Source: Barnesiella sp. (GTDB lineage Bacteria; Bacteroidota; Bacteroidia; Bacteroidales; Muribaculaceae). From it: a stretch of 64,000 nt of DNA. Below, piece by piece: positions 44,091-54,100 of the stretch; position 1 is the first letter of the stretch, and each line of letters begins with the position of its first letter. The position numbers were made by a program, and so were the translations under genes. A model generated the notes under the pieces. It worked only from the letters and a program-made list of their open reading frames with translations. It ran no database searches and was not told the DNA's origin. The stretch spans positions 1 through 64,000 of the forward strand of contig JAAVFD010000014.1 in assembly GCA_014800945.1 (NCBI GenBank), given 5' to 3'.

Positions 44091-44164
44091 TTTTTTTATT
44101 CTGTTAACGTTTTTGATGGGGTAAAACCGCTTTGTGGGTGAAAATACGCTGAAGTTATATTTTA

Positions 44165-44197
44165 TTTGTATCCAATTATCTATCAGCTATATCTTTG
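44165..44197 (+). promoter_or_regulatory. Promoter of the TolC-MacAB operon
   Basis: TTTG, a 21-nt spacer and TATCTTTG give a full consensus match 17 nt upstream of the TolC-family ATG. Confidence 0.75.
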
Positions 44198-44213
44198 CAT
44201 AAAAAATTTATTT

Positions 44214-45509
44214 ATGAATATAAAAGGTGTAGCATCAGTATTACTGTTATTTCCTATGGCATTGTCTGCGCAGCAGGTGTGGAGTTACAGGCAGTGCGTA
44301 GATTATGCTAAGGAAAATAATATCTCACTTCAGCAGGCTCGGCTCAGTGCAGAGAGCAGCCGAATTAATCTGGAAGCTGCCCAGGCACAATGGCAGCCGT
44401 CACTCGCTTTCTCTACCACTCAGGGTTATACCAATACCCCTTGGGCGGAAGGTAAGGCTAAAAATGCTTACAACAGCAGCTATGGGCTGAATGCCGGATG
44501 GACTGTGTGGAACGGTGGCGAGCGCACTGCAACCATCAAGCAGCGCGAGGTGCAGGTAAAGGCATCGGAAGCCTCTGTCGAGGGACAGCAGACCGACTTG
44601 GAGCAGAGCATACTCCAGGTTTATGTTAATCTGCTTTATTCCCGTGAGGCAATCGAAATCAGCATCGAAGCGGCAAAATTGAGCGAGGCTCAGGAAAAAC
44701 GCGCTCTGCAGCTTATGCAATCAGGCAGAATGTCAAAAGTGGATTACGCGCAGATAGCCGCCCAGGCTGAGCAAGATAAATATTCTGTTGTTAACGCAAA
44801 AGGCAATTATGCTTCACAGTGTACTGAACTCAAACGCTTGCTTGAGTTGGGCATAGATGGCTACGTTGAACCTCAGGCGGTTGACTGGACTCGGGATGAG
44901 GTTATAGCACCCCTCCCTTCGTTAGAAGAGAGTTTCAGTCTGGCATTGTCTATAGACAATCAGTTGAAAGCCGCTTCACTGCAAGCTGAGGCAGCAAAGA
45001 TTCAGGAAAGAGTTGCCAAATCATCCGGTCTTCCACAGATTAGTCTTAATGCCGGAGTCGGAACCGCTTACTATGCTCCGGGTAGCGCCTTTGCCACTCA
45101 GTTGAAAAGAGGGGTTAACGAAAATATCGGACTGACTGTTTCTGTGCCCATTTTCGATAAGAAACAAACCAAAACAGCGGTTGCTCAGGCAAAAGTGTCA
45201 TCACTTGATGCCAATCTGACTAAAGAGGCACGTGAAACAACTATTGGACGGGATATCGAGTCGATTTACACAGATGTGCAGTCCGCGCAGGCTCGATATG
45301 TCGCAGGTGAAAAGCAAGTCGAGGCGGCATCTCTAAGCAATGATTTGGTCAATGAAAGGTTTGAGCTCGGACTCGTGAACCCTGTGGAACTACTCACAGC
45401 CCACAATGCACTCACAGCCGCGAAGAGAGAACTTACACAAGCTAAATATATGACCATGCTCGGTAAGAAAAAAATAGAAATTTACAGAACTAACACAACA
45501 ACGCTATAA
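44214..45509 (+). CDS. TolC-family outer-membrane efflux protein
   Basis: A protein of about 431 aa. The ATG giving MNIKGVASVLLL is used since the longer ORF-track start precedes the promoter's -7 box. A signal peptide ends at LSAQ. The two structural repeats are visible (CVDYAKENNISLQQARLSAESSRIN and the second helical half beginning SLALSIDNQLKAASLQ), with long coiled-coil segments. It forms the trimeric exit duct for the tripartite pump encoded by the next three genes. Confidence 0.93.
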   Translation: MNIKGVASVLLLFPMALSAQQVWSYRQCVDYAKENNISLQQARLSAESSRINLEAAQAQWQPSLAFSTTQGYTNTPWAEGKAKNAYNSSYGLNAGWTVWNGGERTATIKQREVQVKASEASVEGQQTDLEQSILQVYVNLLYSREAIEISIEAAKLSEAQEKRALQLMQSGRMSKVDYAQIAAQAEQDKYSVVNAKGNYASQCTELKRLLELGIDGYVEPQAVDWTRDEVIAPLPSLEESFSLALSIDNQLKAASLQAEAAKIQERVAKSSGLPQISLNAGVGTAYYAPGSAFATQLKRGVNENIGLTVSVPIFDKKQTKTAVAQAKVSSLDANLTKEARETTIGRDIESIYTDVQSAQARYVAGEKQVEAASLSNDLVNERFELGLVNPVELLTAHNALTAAKRELTQAKYMTMLGKKKIEIYRTNTTTL

Positions 45510-45514
45510 AAAAT

Positions 45515-46678
45515 ATGAAGTACGTATCTCAATTTTTCGCCATACTTACAATAATAGTTTTAGCCTCTTGTTCCGGTAAAACTAAAGTGATACTGGAAAC
45601 CGCATCGGTTTCAAGAAATGATGTAAGCAAAACCGTTACCGCAACAGGTACTGTGGAATCTAAGACCCAAGTAGATGTAGGTACTCAGGTTACCGGTATC
45701 ATCTCAGAGCTTTATGCAGATTATAACTCAATAGTCAAAAAAGGAGAACTCATTGCGGAGATTGAAAAGACTCTGCTTGAAAGCGAACTCAAAAGTGCTA
45801 ATGCAAATATGGAGAGCGCCCGCCTTACCTATGAGTATAATAAAAAGAATTACGAGCGTGACAAAACTCTCCACGACCGTCAGCTTATCAGCGATTATGA
45901 GTTTGAAACATCTAAAAAAGACTATCAGGTAGCCAAAACAGCTTACGAAAAGAGTCAGGCAGACAGAGTTAGGGCTGCAAAAAACCTGAACTATGCTGAA
46001 ATTTACTCACCAATCGATGGCATTGTTATTTCACGCGAGGTTGAGGTCGGTCAGACAGTCGTTTCAAGCATGAATGTTGCTAACCTCTATGTTATTGCCG
46101 ACCTTGAGAACATGCGTGTTATCGCAGATGTTGATGAAGCTGACATAGGTCAGGTGAAAGTGGGTCAGGAAGCTAAGTTCACAGTTTCGGCTTATCCCGA
46201 TGATGTGTTCACCGGCACAGTGACTGAGGTAAGACTCAATCCCACGACAACCAATAACGTGGTTACTTATGAAGTGGTGGTTGACGCTCCGAATCAGGAG
46301 ATGAAACTCATTCCCGGGCTTACTGCCGAAATAACTATTTACACTCTGAGTGAAAAGAATGTGCTCACGGTGCCGCAGAAAGCGCTCCACTTCACTCCGC
46401 ATGACTATCCCGATTCTCCCGACTTACCCAAGTTTAAGGAAGCTTCCGAAGCTACTCCAGAAACCAAAATAGTGTGGGTGCTTAAAGATAACAATCTTAT
46501 TGCCACTGATATTACTGTTGGAGAATCGTCAGGTAGCAATATTGTAGTGAAATCCGGTCTTAAGGAAGGAGAAATAGTTGCAGTAGGCTATCAGGCAAAT
46601 GCAACTAAGAAAGAGCAGGGCGGTCAGCCATCCGAATCAAGCCCATTTGCTCCAAAACCGCCTCAGCGTAAAAAATAA
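45515..46678 (+). CDS. macA: MacA-like periplasmic adaptor
   Basis: A 387-aa lipoprotein (lipobox LASC). It has a barrel-sandwich segment (TGTVESKTQVDVGTQVTGIISELYADYNSIVKKGELIAEI), a helical hairpin, the matching lipoyl half (IYSPIDGIVISREVEVGQTV) and a C-terminal membrane-proximal domain. The tail is Pro-rich and basic. It links the MacB transporter to the TolC-type duct. It lies five bases after the TolC gene. Confidence 0.92.
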   Translation: MKYVSQFFAILTIIVLASCSGKTKVILETASVSRNDVSKTVTATGTVESKTQVDVGTQVTGIISELYADYNSIVKKGELIAEIEKTLLESELKSANANMESARLTYEYNKKNYERDKTLHDRQLISDYEFETSKKDYQVAKTAYEKSQADRVRAAKNLNYAEIYSPIDGIVISREVEVGQTVVSSMNVANLYVIADLENMRVIADVDEADIGQVKVGQEAKFTVSAYPDDVFTGTVTEVRLNPTTTNNVVTYEVVVDAPNQEMKLIPGLTAEITIYTLSEKNVLTVPQKALHFTPHDYPDSPDLPKFKEASEATPETKIVWVLKDNNLIATDITVGESSGSNIVVKSGLKEGEIVAVGYQANATKKEQGGQPSESSPFAPKPPQRKK

Positions 46679-46684
46679 ACCGGT

Positions 46685-47437
46685 ATGAGCGAAAAAGAAA
46701 AAAAGGAAATTATAAAAGTGTCGGATCTGCGCCGCGAGTTCATTGTCGGCGGAGAAAAGGTCAAGGCACTGCGAGGGGTATCCTTTACCATTCATGAGGG
46801 TGAGTTCGTGACAATCATGGGCACTTCCGGTTCGGGTAAATCAACCCTTCTCAATATTCTCGGATGTCTCGACACTCCCACCTCAGGAGAGTATGTGTTG
46901 GACGGCACGAGTGTAAGAACAATGAGCAAGGATAAGAGAGCAGTCCTTCGTAACCGTAAGATTGGTTTCGTGTTTCAGAATTATAATCTGTTGCCTAAAA
47001 CAACTGCGGTGGAGAATGTGGAGCTACCCTTACTTTATAACCCGGATATAAAACCGAAGGAACGTCGGGAAATGGCTATCGAAGCGCTTGATGCCGTAGG
47101 ACTGAGAGACCGTCTGGAGCATAAGAGCAACCAGATGAGTGGTGGACAGCAGCAGCGTGTGGCAATCGCCAGAGCGCTGGTCAACAATCCGGTGCTTATT
47201 CTTGCCGATGAAGCAACCGGTAACCTTGACACACGCACTTCGTTCAGCATCCTTGTGCTGTTTCAACAACTTTATGCTAAAGGTAGAACAATCATTTTCG
47301 TAACACATAACCCCGATTTGGCTGCATACTCTTCACGAAATATTGTGCTCCGCGATGGCAAGGTTATTTCCGATACAATTAATCCCTCACCCGCTTCTGC
47401 GAAGGAAATGTATGATTCATTACCGATACCCGATTGA
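46685..47437 (+). CDS. ABC transporter ATPase, MacB nucleotide-binding part
   Basis: A 250-aa ATPase. Walker [14 protein letters not shown]-loop [10 protein letters not shown], signature [15 protein letters not shown], Walker [13 protein letters not shown] and switch His VTHNPD are intact. MacB is usually one chain of ATPase and permease; in Bacteroidota the two are often separate, as here. Three bases separate it from the permease gene. Confidence 0.95.
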   Translation: MSEKEKKEIIKVSDLRREFIVGGEKVKALRGVSFTIHEGEFVTIMGTSGSGKSTLLNILGCLDTPTSGEYVLDGTSVRTMSKDKRAVLRNRKIGFVFQNYNLLPKTTAVENVELPLLYNPDIKPKERREMAIEALDAVGLRDRLEHKSNQMSGGQQQRVAIARALVNNPVLILADEATGNLDTRTSFSILVLFQQLYAKGRTIIFVTHNPDLAAYSSRNIVLRDGKVISDTINPSPASAKEMYDSLPIPD

Positions 47438-47440
47438 TAT

Positions 47441-48661
47441 ATGAATATTGTAAATCTGCTTAAAATAGCCCTGAAAGCGCTCAATAACAATAAATTGAGA
47501 TGTTTTCTCACAATGTTGGGTATTATTATAGGTGTAGCGTCTGTTATCACTATGCTCGCCATTGGACAAGGCTCAAAGGATAGTATCAAAGCCCAGATTT
47601 CAGAGATGGGCTCAAATATGATAATGATTTTTCCCGGTGGTGACCGTCGTGGTGGTGCAAGACAAAGTTCTGACGATATGCAGACACTAAAGATTGCTGA
47701 TTACGAGGCGCTTGCAACAGAAGCGCCTTCAGTAGCTGCCGTGTCGCCGAGTGTTAACAGCGGAGGACAGTTCATCAACGGCAATAATAACTGGCCGTCA
47801 TCACTCTACGGAGTAGCTCCATCATATCTTGACATCAGAAAGGTAAAGGTTGGCGAGGGAGATATGTTCACTGATCAGGATATTAAATCCGCTGCAAAGG
47901 TTTGTATTCTCGGCAAGACTGTTGTTGATAATCTTTTCCAGGATGGTACGAATCCGATAGGTAAGACCATTCGATTCAATAAAATACCATTGACTGTTAT
48001 CGGTGTGTTGGAGCCCAAGGGAGCAAATGCCATGGGTATGGACCAGGATGATGTTGTTCTTGCACCATATACTACCGTTATGAAGAGGGTACTCGCGGTT
48101 GACTATATCCAGAGTCTGTTTGCATCGGCACTGAGCGAGGATATGGCTGATCAGGCAATGGATGAGATTACAGCGATATTGCGCGAAAACCATAAGCTGT
48201 CTGCTGAGGCTGATGATGATTTCACACTGCGTTCCCAGCAGGAACTCAGCCAGATGATGAATTCCACCTCTGACATGATGACGGTGCTGCTTGCCTGCAT
48301 AGCCGGAATCTCTCTTCTTGTAGGAGGTATCGGTATTATGAATATAATGTATGTCAGTGTCACAGAGCGAACCCGAGAAATTGGTCTGCGCATGAGTATC
48401 GGTGCTCGGGGAAGGGACATTCTTGCCCAGTTCCTTATTGAGGCGGTGATAATAAGTGTGAGCGGAGGCATTATTGGCGTGCTTCTCGGCTCAATAGCTT
48501 CATGGATTGTCAATGTTGTGATACACTGGCCTGTAACCATTCAAATCTATTCGGTTGTGCTTTCGTTTGCAGTTTGTACTGTCACCGGAGTATTCTTCGG
48601 ATGGTACCCTGCTAAAAAAGCTGCAAACCTAGACCCTATTGAGGCGATTAGATATGAGTGA
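47441..48661 (+). CDS. MacB-like ABC permease (FtsX type)
   Basis: A 406-aa permease. An N-terminal membrane helix (FLTMLGIIIGVASVITMLAIGQG) precedes a large periplasmic MacB_PCD domain, then three helices in the FtsX domain (LVGGIGIMNIMYVSVTERTREIGLRMSIGA, SVSGGIIGVLLGSIASWIV, and FAVCTVTGVFFGWYPAKKAANLDPIEAIRYE). It powers export of peptides, lipids or drugs by mechanotransmission. Its stop overlaps the start of the sensor kinase gene by eight bases. Confidence 0.94.
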   Translation: MNIVNLLKIALKALNNNKLRCFLTMLGIIIGVASVITMLAIGQGSKDSIKAQISEMGSNMIMIFPGGDRRGGARQSSDDMQTLKIADYEALATEAPSVAAVSPSVNSGGQFINGNNNWPSSLYGVAPSYLDIRKVKVGEGDMFTDQDIKSAAKVCILGKTVVDNLFQDGTNPIGKTIRFNKIPLTVIGVLEPKGANAMGMDQDDVVLAPYTTVMKRVLAVDYIQSLFASALSEDMADQAMDEITAILRENHKLSAEADDDFTLRSQQELSQMMNSTSDMMTVLLACIAGISLLVGGIGIMNIMYVSVTERTREIGLRMSIGARGRDILAQFLIEAVIISVSGGIIGVLLGSIASWIVNVVIHWPVTIQIYSVVLSFAVCTVTGVFFGWYPAKKAANLDPIEAIRYE

Positions 48662-49730
48662 TAATGATATTGCAAACACACGGCGAAAGAAGATAGTCAC
48701 ATTCCTGATTCATCTTCTTTGCCTTGTTATTCTGTTTGTAATTCCGGAAGTACTTTTCAATTATGGGCATCCGAATCACAATCTCAGTGTGATAACCTAT
48801 TGTAAAGCGGCAATATTCGTTATAGTCTTTTATGTGGAGTACTATCTGCTTTTACCCGCTTTTGCTCTTAAGAAAGTAAGGATTGTCCGATTCATTTTCA
48901 TGAATCTGTTGCTGGTTATTGCAGGTGAATTCTTACTGTACCTTCTTATGCATTTTTTCCATGAAATGTTGCCGGCTGGTAAATTTCTAAGAGATGAGGA
49001 TTTCTGGTTTTTCCGACAGATTTCCGGAATGCTGAAAGATGGAGCTATGCTCATTCTCACTATCTCATTGGCAGTAGCTCTCCGGCTAACAGACCATTGG
49101 ATAAAGAATGAAACTAAATTGCGTGAGGAGGAGAGTGTGCGCCGCCATCAGGAGCTGGAAGGTTTGCGCAATCAGTTAAACCCTCATTTTCTGTTTAATA
49201 CCCTCAATTCCATTTATGCACTTATAGCTATCAGTCCGGACGGGGCACAGGAAGCGGTGCACAAACTCAGTAAACTTCTGCGGCATGTATTGTATGAAAA
49301 CCCCGCATTCGTGACTCTTGAAAGTGAGGCTGCCTTTATGGATAATTATATGAAATTGCAGGCATTGCGCATGCCGTCTGATTCTCAAATGGTTTTTGAA
49401 ACAGATATTTCCGGATATTCCGATTCCTATGTACCCTCAATGCTGTTTGTAACACTTCTTGAAAATGTTTATAAGCATGCTGATTTATCAAAGCCGGTTT
49501 CAATTAAGCTGGAAGTTAAAGATAATAATGCTGTATTTGTAACAAGAAACAGAAGTAAAAATCGTAATCAGTCCTCTCCCGGAATAGGTCTTTACAATCT
49601 GAAGCGGCGTTTGGAGCTGCTGTTCGGAAATAATGCTCACTTTAATACTCAGATTATTGATGAGGTATTTGTAGCGAGTCTTGTGGTTCCACTCAGAAAT
49701 AGTTTGTCTAAAGATTTTAATCATAGTTGA
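48654..49730 (+). CDS. LytS-type sensor histidine kinase
   Basis: A protein of about 358 aa. The ATG giving MSDNDIANTRR is used, overlapping the permease stop. Four membrane helices fill the first 150 residues, followed by a short coiled coil and the His_kinase domain with the phospho-acceptor His in LRNQLNPHFLFNTLNSIYAL. The C-terminal ATPase part has the N box LLENVYKHAD and the G region GIGLYNLKRRLELLFG. It is paired with the downstream LytTR regulator and probably senses envelope stress or a pump substrate. Confidence 0.92.
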   Translation: MSDNDIANTRRKKIVTFLIHLLCLVILFVIPEVLFNYGHPNHNLSVITYCKAAIFVIVFYVEYYLLLPAFALKKVRIVRFIFMNLLLVIAGEFLLYLLMHFFHEMLPAGKFLRDEDFWFFRQISGMLKDGAMLILTISLAVALRLTDHWIKNETKLREEESVRRHQELEGLRNQLNPHFLFNTLNSIYALIAISPDGAQEAVHKLSKLLRHVLYENPAFVTLESEAAFMDNYMKLQALRMPSDSQMVFETDISGYSDSYVPSMLFVTLLENVYKHADLSKPVSIKLEVKDNNAVFVTRNRSKNRNQSSPGIGLYNLKRRLELLFGNNAHFNTQIIDEVFVASLVVPLRNSLSKDFNHS

Positions 49731-49732
49731 AT

Positions 49733-50473
49733 ATGCGCCCGTTAAGATGTGTTGTGGTTGATGATGAGCCGCTTGCGGCTACTCTCATTAAAAGTTATGT
49801 TGAAAAGACTCCTAATCTCCAACTTGCCGGCACCTTTAATCAGGCTCAGGATGCGGTGCGTACAATAATGGCGGGAGACATTGATTTGGTTTTTCTTGAT
49901 ATTGAGATGCAGCAGCTCAACGGTATAGAATTTGCCCACATTATTCCTGCAACAACAAGAATCGTTTTTACAACAGCCTATGACAATCATGCGGTGGAGG
50001 CATTCCGGCTGAATGCTCTTGACTATCTGCTGAAACCCATAAGTTATGATGAATTTATGGCTGCCGTTAACAAGGCTTTTGAATATAAGATGCTTTGTGC
50101 CAAAGCTAATGAGGCTGATGAGAAGTCAGCATATATTATGGTCAAGAGTGAGTACAAGATTGTTCAGATAGAAATCGCTTCCATACTGTATATAGAAGGA
50201 GACAAAGACTATGTAAAAATTTATCTGGACGGTTGTGACAAGAGCATAATGACCATAATGAGCATGAGAAATCTGGAGGCACGTCTGCCGGATAATTTTT
50301 TGCGTGTACACCGGTCTTTTATAGTCAATACTTCCCGGATAAGTGTCATTGAAAGAAACCGGATTGTGTTTGGTAATAAATATATTCCCATTGGCGATAG
50401 TTATAAAGCTGTGGTAAATGAAATGATATCCTCGAGACTTATTTCATCAGCGGCTCGTCAGGATGCGGAGTGA
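49733..50473 (+). CDS. LytTR-family response regulator
   Basis: A protein of about 246 aa. The ORF track begins at an upstream TTG; the ATG giving MRPLRCVVVDDEP is used. The receiver has the acidic pair DDE, phospho-acceptor Asp in DLVFLDIEMQQLNG, and FTTAYDNHAVEAF with the Lys in LLKPISYDEF. The C-terminal LytTR domain (IASILYIEGDKDYVKIYL, RVHRSFIVNTSRI) binds direct repeats upstream of targets. Likely to control the efflux operon in which it lies. Confidence 0.94.
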   Translation: MRPLRCVVVDDEPLAATLIKSYVEKTPNLQLAGTFNQAQDAVRTIMAGDIDLVFLDIEMQQLNGIEFAHIIPATTRIVFTTAYDNHAVEAFRLNALDYLLKPISYDEFMAAVNKAFEYKMLCAKANEADEKSAYIMVKSEYKIVQIEIASILYIEGDKDYVKIYLDGCDKSIMTIMSMRNLEARLPDNFLRVHRSFIVNTSRISVIERNRIVFGNKYIPIGDSYKAVVNEMISSRLISSAARQDAE

Positions 50474-50546
50474 AATGATTGACTAATCTGTTGGAACCGG
50501 TTTAACACTTATTGTCGAACCGGCTCTTAATTACTGATTCTTTTAT

Positions 50547-50554
50547 TACTTTTG
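50547..50554 (+). promoter_or_regulatory. -7 element of ruvA-sprA
   Basis: TACTTTTG matches TAnnTTTG 22 nt upstream of the ruvA ATG. A CCGGTT/AACCGG inverted repeat just upstream may end the efflux operon. Confidence 0.5.
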
Positions 50555-50575
50555 TAAAAAAAAAATCGGAATCAG

Positions 50576-51157
50576 ATGATTGAATATTTAAGAGGAGCTA
50601 TTGCCGAACTCACACCTACCTATGCCGTTATTGATTGCAATGGAGTAGGTTACCTGCTAAATATAAGTTTGAGTACTTACACTGCTTTACAGGCTGCTAA
50701 GGATGCCAAGCTGCTTGTGCACGAGGCTATCAGGGAGGATGCGTGGCAACTGTATGGTTTTGCAGAGGAAAGAGAACGCTCTTTATTCAGGTCGCTCATT
50801 GGTGTAAGCGGAGTAGGAGCCGGAACAGCAAGGGTTATTCTGTCATCTCTCGCACCCGCAGAACTTGAAAAGGCTATTATTGCAGGAGATCATGCAAAGT
50901 TAAAAAATGTCAAAGGAATAGGTGCGAAAACAGCACAAAGAATAATTGTTGACCTCCGTGATAAAATAAAGCCGGGTAGTGATGCGTTTATATCACAGCC
51001 CACTGTTTCAAGTGATGCATTTGAGGAAGCGCTTGCAGCTCTTGTTATGCTCGGATTCCCTAAGCCGGCAGCTCAGAAGGCATTGAAAAAGATTTTCGAT
51101 GCTGACCCGCTGGCTAAGGTTGAATCGGCAGTGAAACAGGCACTTGCAATGATGTGA
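50576..51157 (+). CDS. ruvA: Holliday junction DNA helicase subunit RuvA
   Basis: This 193-aa tetrameric protein binds four-way junctions and recruits RuvB. The N-terminal OB fold (MIEYLRGAIAELTPTYAVIDCNGVGYLLNIS), the two helix-hairpin-helix motifs (GVSGVGAGTARVILSSL and LKNVKGIGAKTAQRIIVDLRDK) and the C-terminal domain III (FEEALAALVMLGFPKPAAQKAL) are all visible. It is followed 31 nt later by sprA, a known Bacteroidota neighbour. Confidence 0.97.
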   Translation: MIEYLRGAIAELTPTYAVIDCNGVGYLLNISLSTYTALQAAKDAKLLVHEAIREDAWQLYGFAEERERSLFRSLIGVSGVGAGTARVILSSLAPAELEKAIIAGDHAKLKNVKGIGAKTAQRIIVDLRDKIKPGSDAFISQPTVSSDAFEEALAALVMLGFPKPAAQKALKKIFDADPLAKVESAVKQALAMM

Positions 51158-51188
51158 TTGTCACGTAACGGCAGTGAGCGCATAGAAA

Positions 51189-54100
51189 ATGCGCATTAAG
51201 TTTGATATATATCATATTTGTTCTGTTCTGGCGGTTTTTATCGCTTGCTTTTTTTCGTGCGCGTACGCGCACGCAAGCAACGATTCTATTCCCGTGCAGG
51301 TCAAGAGCACTGTTCCAACCGATTACCGGAATTTGGTTTCTAAACCTTATCCCTCAGATCTAAGAACACCGGAAAACATTAAGACTCAGGCGGAATATGA
51401 CGCTCAGACCGGTTTGTATGTCATCCGCACCACGGTTGGCGACATGGATATAGTCACTCCCTTTACCCTTACTCCGGCTCAATACCGTCTTTGGCAGAAC
51501 GATATTTCCATGAGGCAGCGTTGGCGGGAGCTTGACAAGCAGACCGCTGAGGGAAAAAACAAGGAGCCCTTCAATGTGCTTGATATGAATTTTGCCCTTG
51601 GGCCGCTTGAACGTATTTTTGGCCCCGGCGGGCTCAGGCTCCGCACTCAGGGGTCTGTTATGATAACAACAGGAATCAAGACCACAAAAACAGATAATCC
51701 GGCACTGTCTTTACAGAGCCGGAGAAAAACTTTTTTTGACTTTGACCAGAAAATTCAGGCGACAATAAACGCCAGTGTTGGAGACCGATTGAAGTTTGAC
51801 ATGACATACAATACCGATGCCACCTTTGACTTCGATTCCAAGAATCTGAAACTAAAGTATGACGGCACAGAAGATGATATTGTAAAAAGCATCGAAGCCG
51901 GTAATGTGAGTATGACTACCGGGTCGTCACTCATAAGAGGGAGTGCCGCGCTTTTCGGTTTGAAGAGCACTCTGCAGTTTGGAAAGCTGACTGCAACCGC
52001 TCTCGTTTCACAACAAAATTCCGAATCCCGTTCTGTAAGTACAAGCGGTGGAGTTCAGACCACTCCGTTTAAGGTCAATGCCGATGAGTACGATCAGAAC
52101 AGACACTATTTTCTGGCTCAATTCTTCCGCGACAATTACGACTCATTTGCATCTCGATTGCCTTTTGTTGCCGGTGGTGTGAAAATCACCAGAATAGAAG
52201 TTTGGGTGACTAATAAGAGCGGGCACTATAACCAGAGCAGAAACATTGTCGGTTTTATGGACCTCGGTGAAAACACACGGCTTGTTTCAGATTACTGGAC
52301 ACCGGATCGCTCATTTGACAATCCTTCCAACTCCTCAAACAATCTTCTAAATGTAATCAAGACAGATTACCCGGGGGCAAGAAATATCAATACTGTCACT
52401 CAGGCACTTGCTCCGTTGGCTTCATACGGCATTGAAGGAGGGAGGGATTTTGAAAAAGTAGAGAGCGCAAGGCTACTGTCTTCAAACGAATATACTCTAA
52501 ACTCAACTCTCGGTTATATATCACTGAAAAGTCAGCTGAACTCAGATGAGGTTCTCGGAGTTGCATTTGAATACACTTATAACGGACAAGTTTTTCAGGT
52601 TGGTGAATTTTCTTCCGACATTACTGAAACCGATCTTTCGCTCTATGTCAAGATGCTCAAGAGTACCACTCAGGATCCCAAACTGCCGATGTGGAGACTC
52701 ATGATGAAAAATGTATATTCGCTCGGTGCATATCAGGTGCAGAAGGATAATTTCAAACTATACATCAAATACCTTTCCGATACCACCGGTACCGAAATTA
52801 ACTTTCTACCGATTCCATCTGTCAGCGGCACACCACTTCTTCAGCTTGTCGGGCTTGACAGAATAGATTCCAATGAAGAATCCAATCCGGATGGATTTTT
52901 TGACTATATTGATGGTTACACAATCCTTCCATCGTCAGGCAAGGTGATATTTCCCGTTGCGGAGCCATTTGGCGAAGCGCTCAAAAGGCGAGTTAATGAC
53001 CCCGCCGTAGAGCCATTCCTGTATCAGGAGCTATATGATTCCACCCTGGTGGTTGCAAGACAGTTTGCTGATAAAAACAAGTTTATCATTACCGGTGAAT
53101 ATCGGGCAAGTGCCGGTTCACAGATAAGACTTGATGCTATGAATGTGCCCAGAGGCTCGGTAATAGTTACCGCAGGAGGTGTAACCCTTGTAGAAAACAG
53201 TGACTATACTGTGGATTACGCTATGGGAATAGTCACTATTACCAACCAGAGTATTATTGATTCAGGACAGAGTATCAATGTAACCCTTGAAAATCAGTCG
53301 CTTTACAGTACTCAGCGTAAAACCTTACTGGGACTTGACCTGAATTATAAGTTCAGCAAGGAGTTTAACCTTGGTGCAACAATCATGCACTATTCGGAAA
53401 AATCTCTTGTAGAGAAGGTCAATATAGGAAATGAGACAGTCAATAACACTATTTTCGGTCTCAATATGGCATATAATACTCAGCTTAACTGGATTAATAC
53501 ACTGTTGAATAAAATCCCGACAGTTGATGCCTCCGCACCGTCAAATCTCAGTATTGTCGGGGAGGTTGCAAAACTTATGCCGCATCAGCCAAAATCCGGG
53601 TCAAATTCCGGCAGCTCATATATTGATGATTTCGAAAGCTCACAGGTGGGTATAGACTTGAGGTCACCGTTTGCATGGTTCTTAAGTTCTACACCCTATG
53701 AAAATGGAGCAGGAGCTCTTTTTCCGGAAGCAGCGTTGAGCAATAATCCGGAGTATGGCATGAACAGAGCGCTTATAAACTGGTACTATATCGACAGGCT
53801 CTTTACACAGCGCAATTCATCTCTATGTCCGGGTTATCTCAGGAGTGACCTCAAGCAGCAGTCCAACCCATACGTCAGAGAAATCACATCACGAGAAATT
53901 TTCCCCGACCGCCAGCTCACCTATGGCGAGTCATCAACTATTCAGACACTAAACATCTCTTTTTATCCGGAAGAGCGAGGTCCCTATAATGTGGATGCCA
54001 CGAATATAGACAGTGAAGGAAAACTGTTGTATCCTGAAAAGAGATGGGGAGGAATAATGAGGCGACTTGATAATACGAACTTTGAGCAAAGCAATATAGA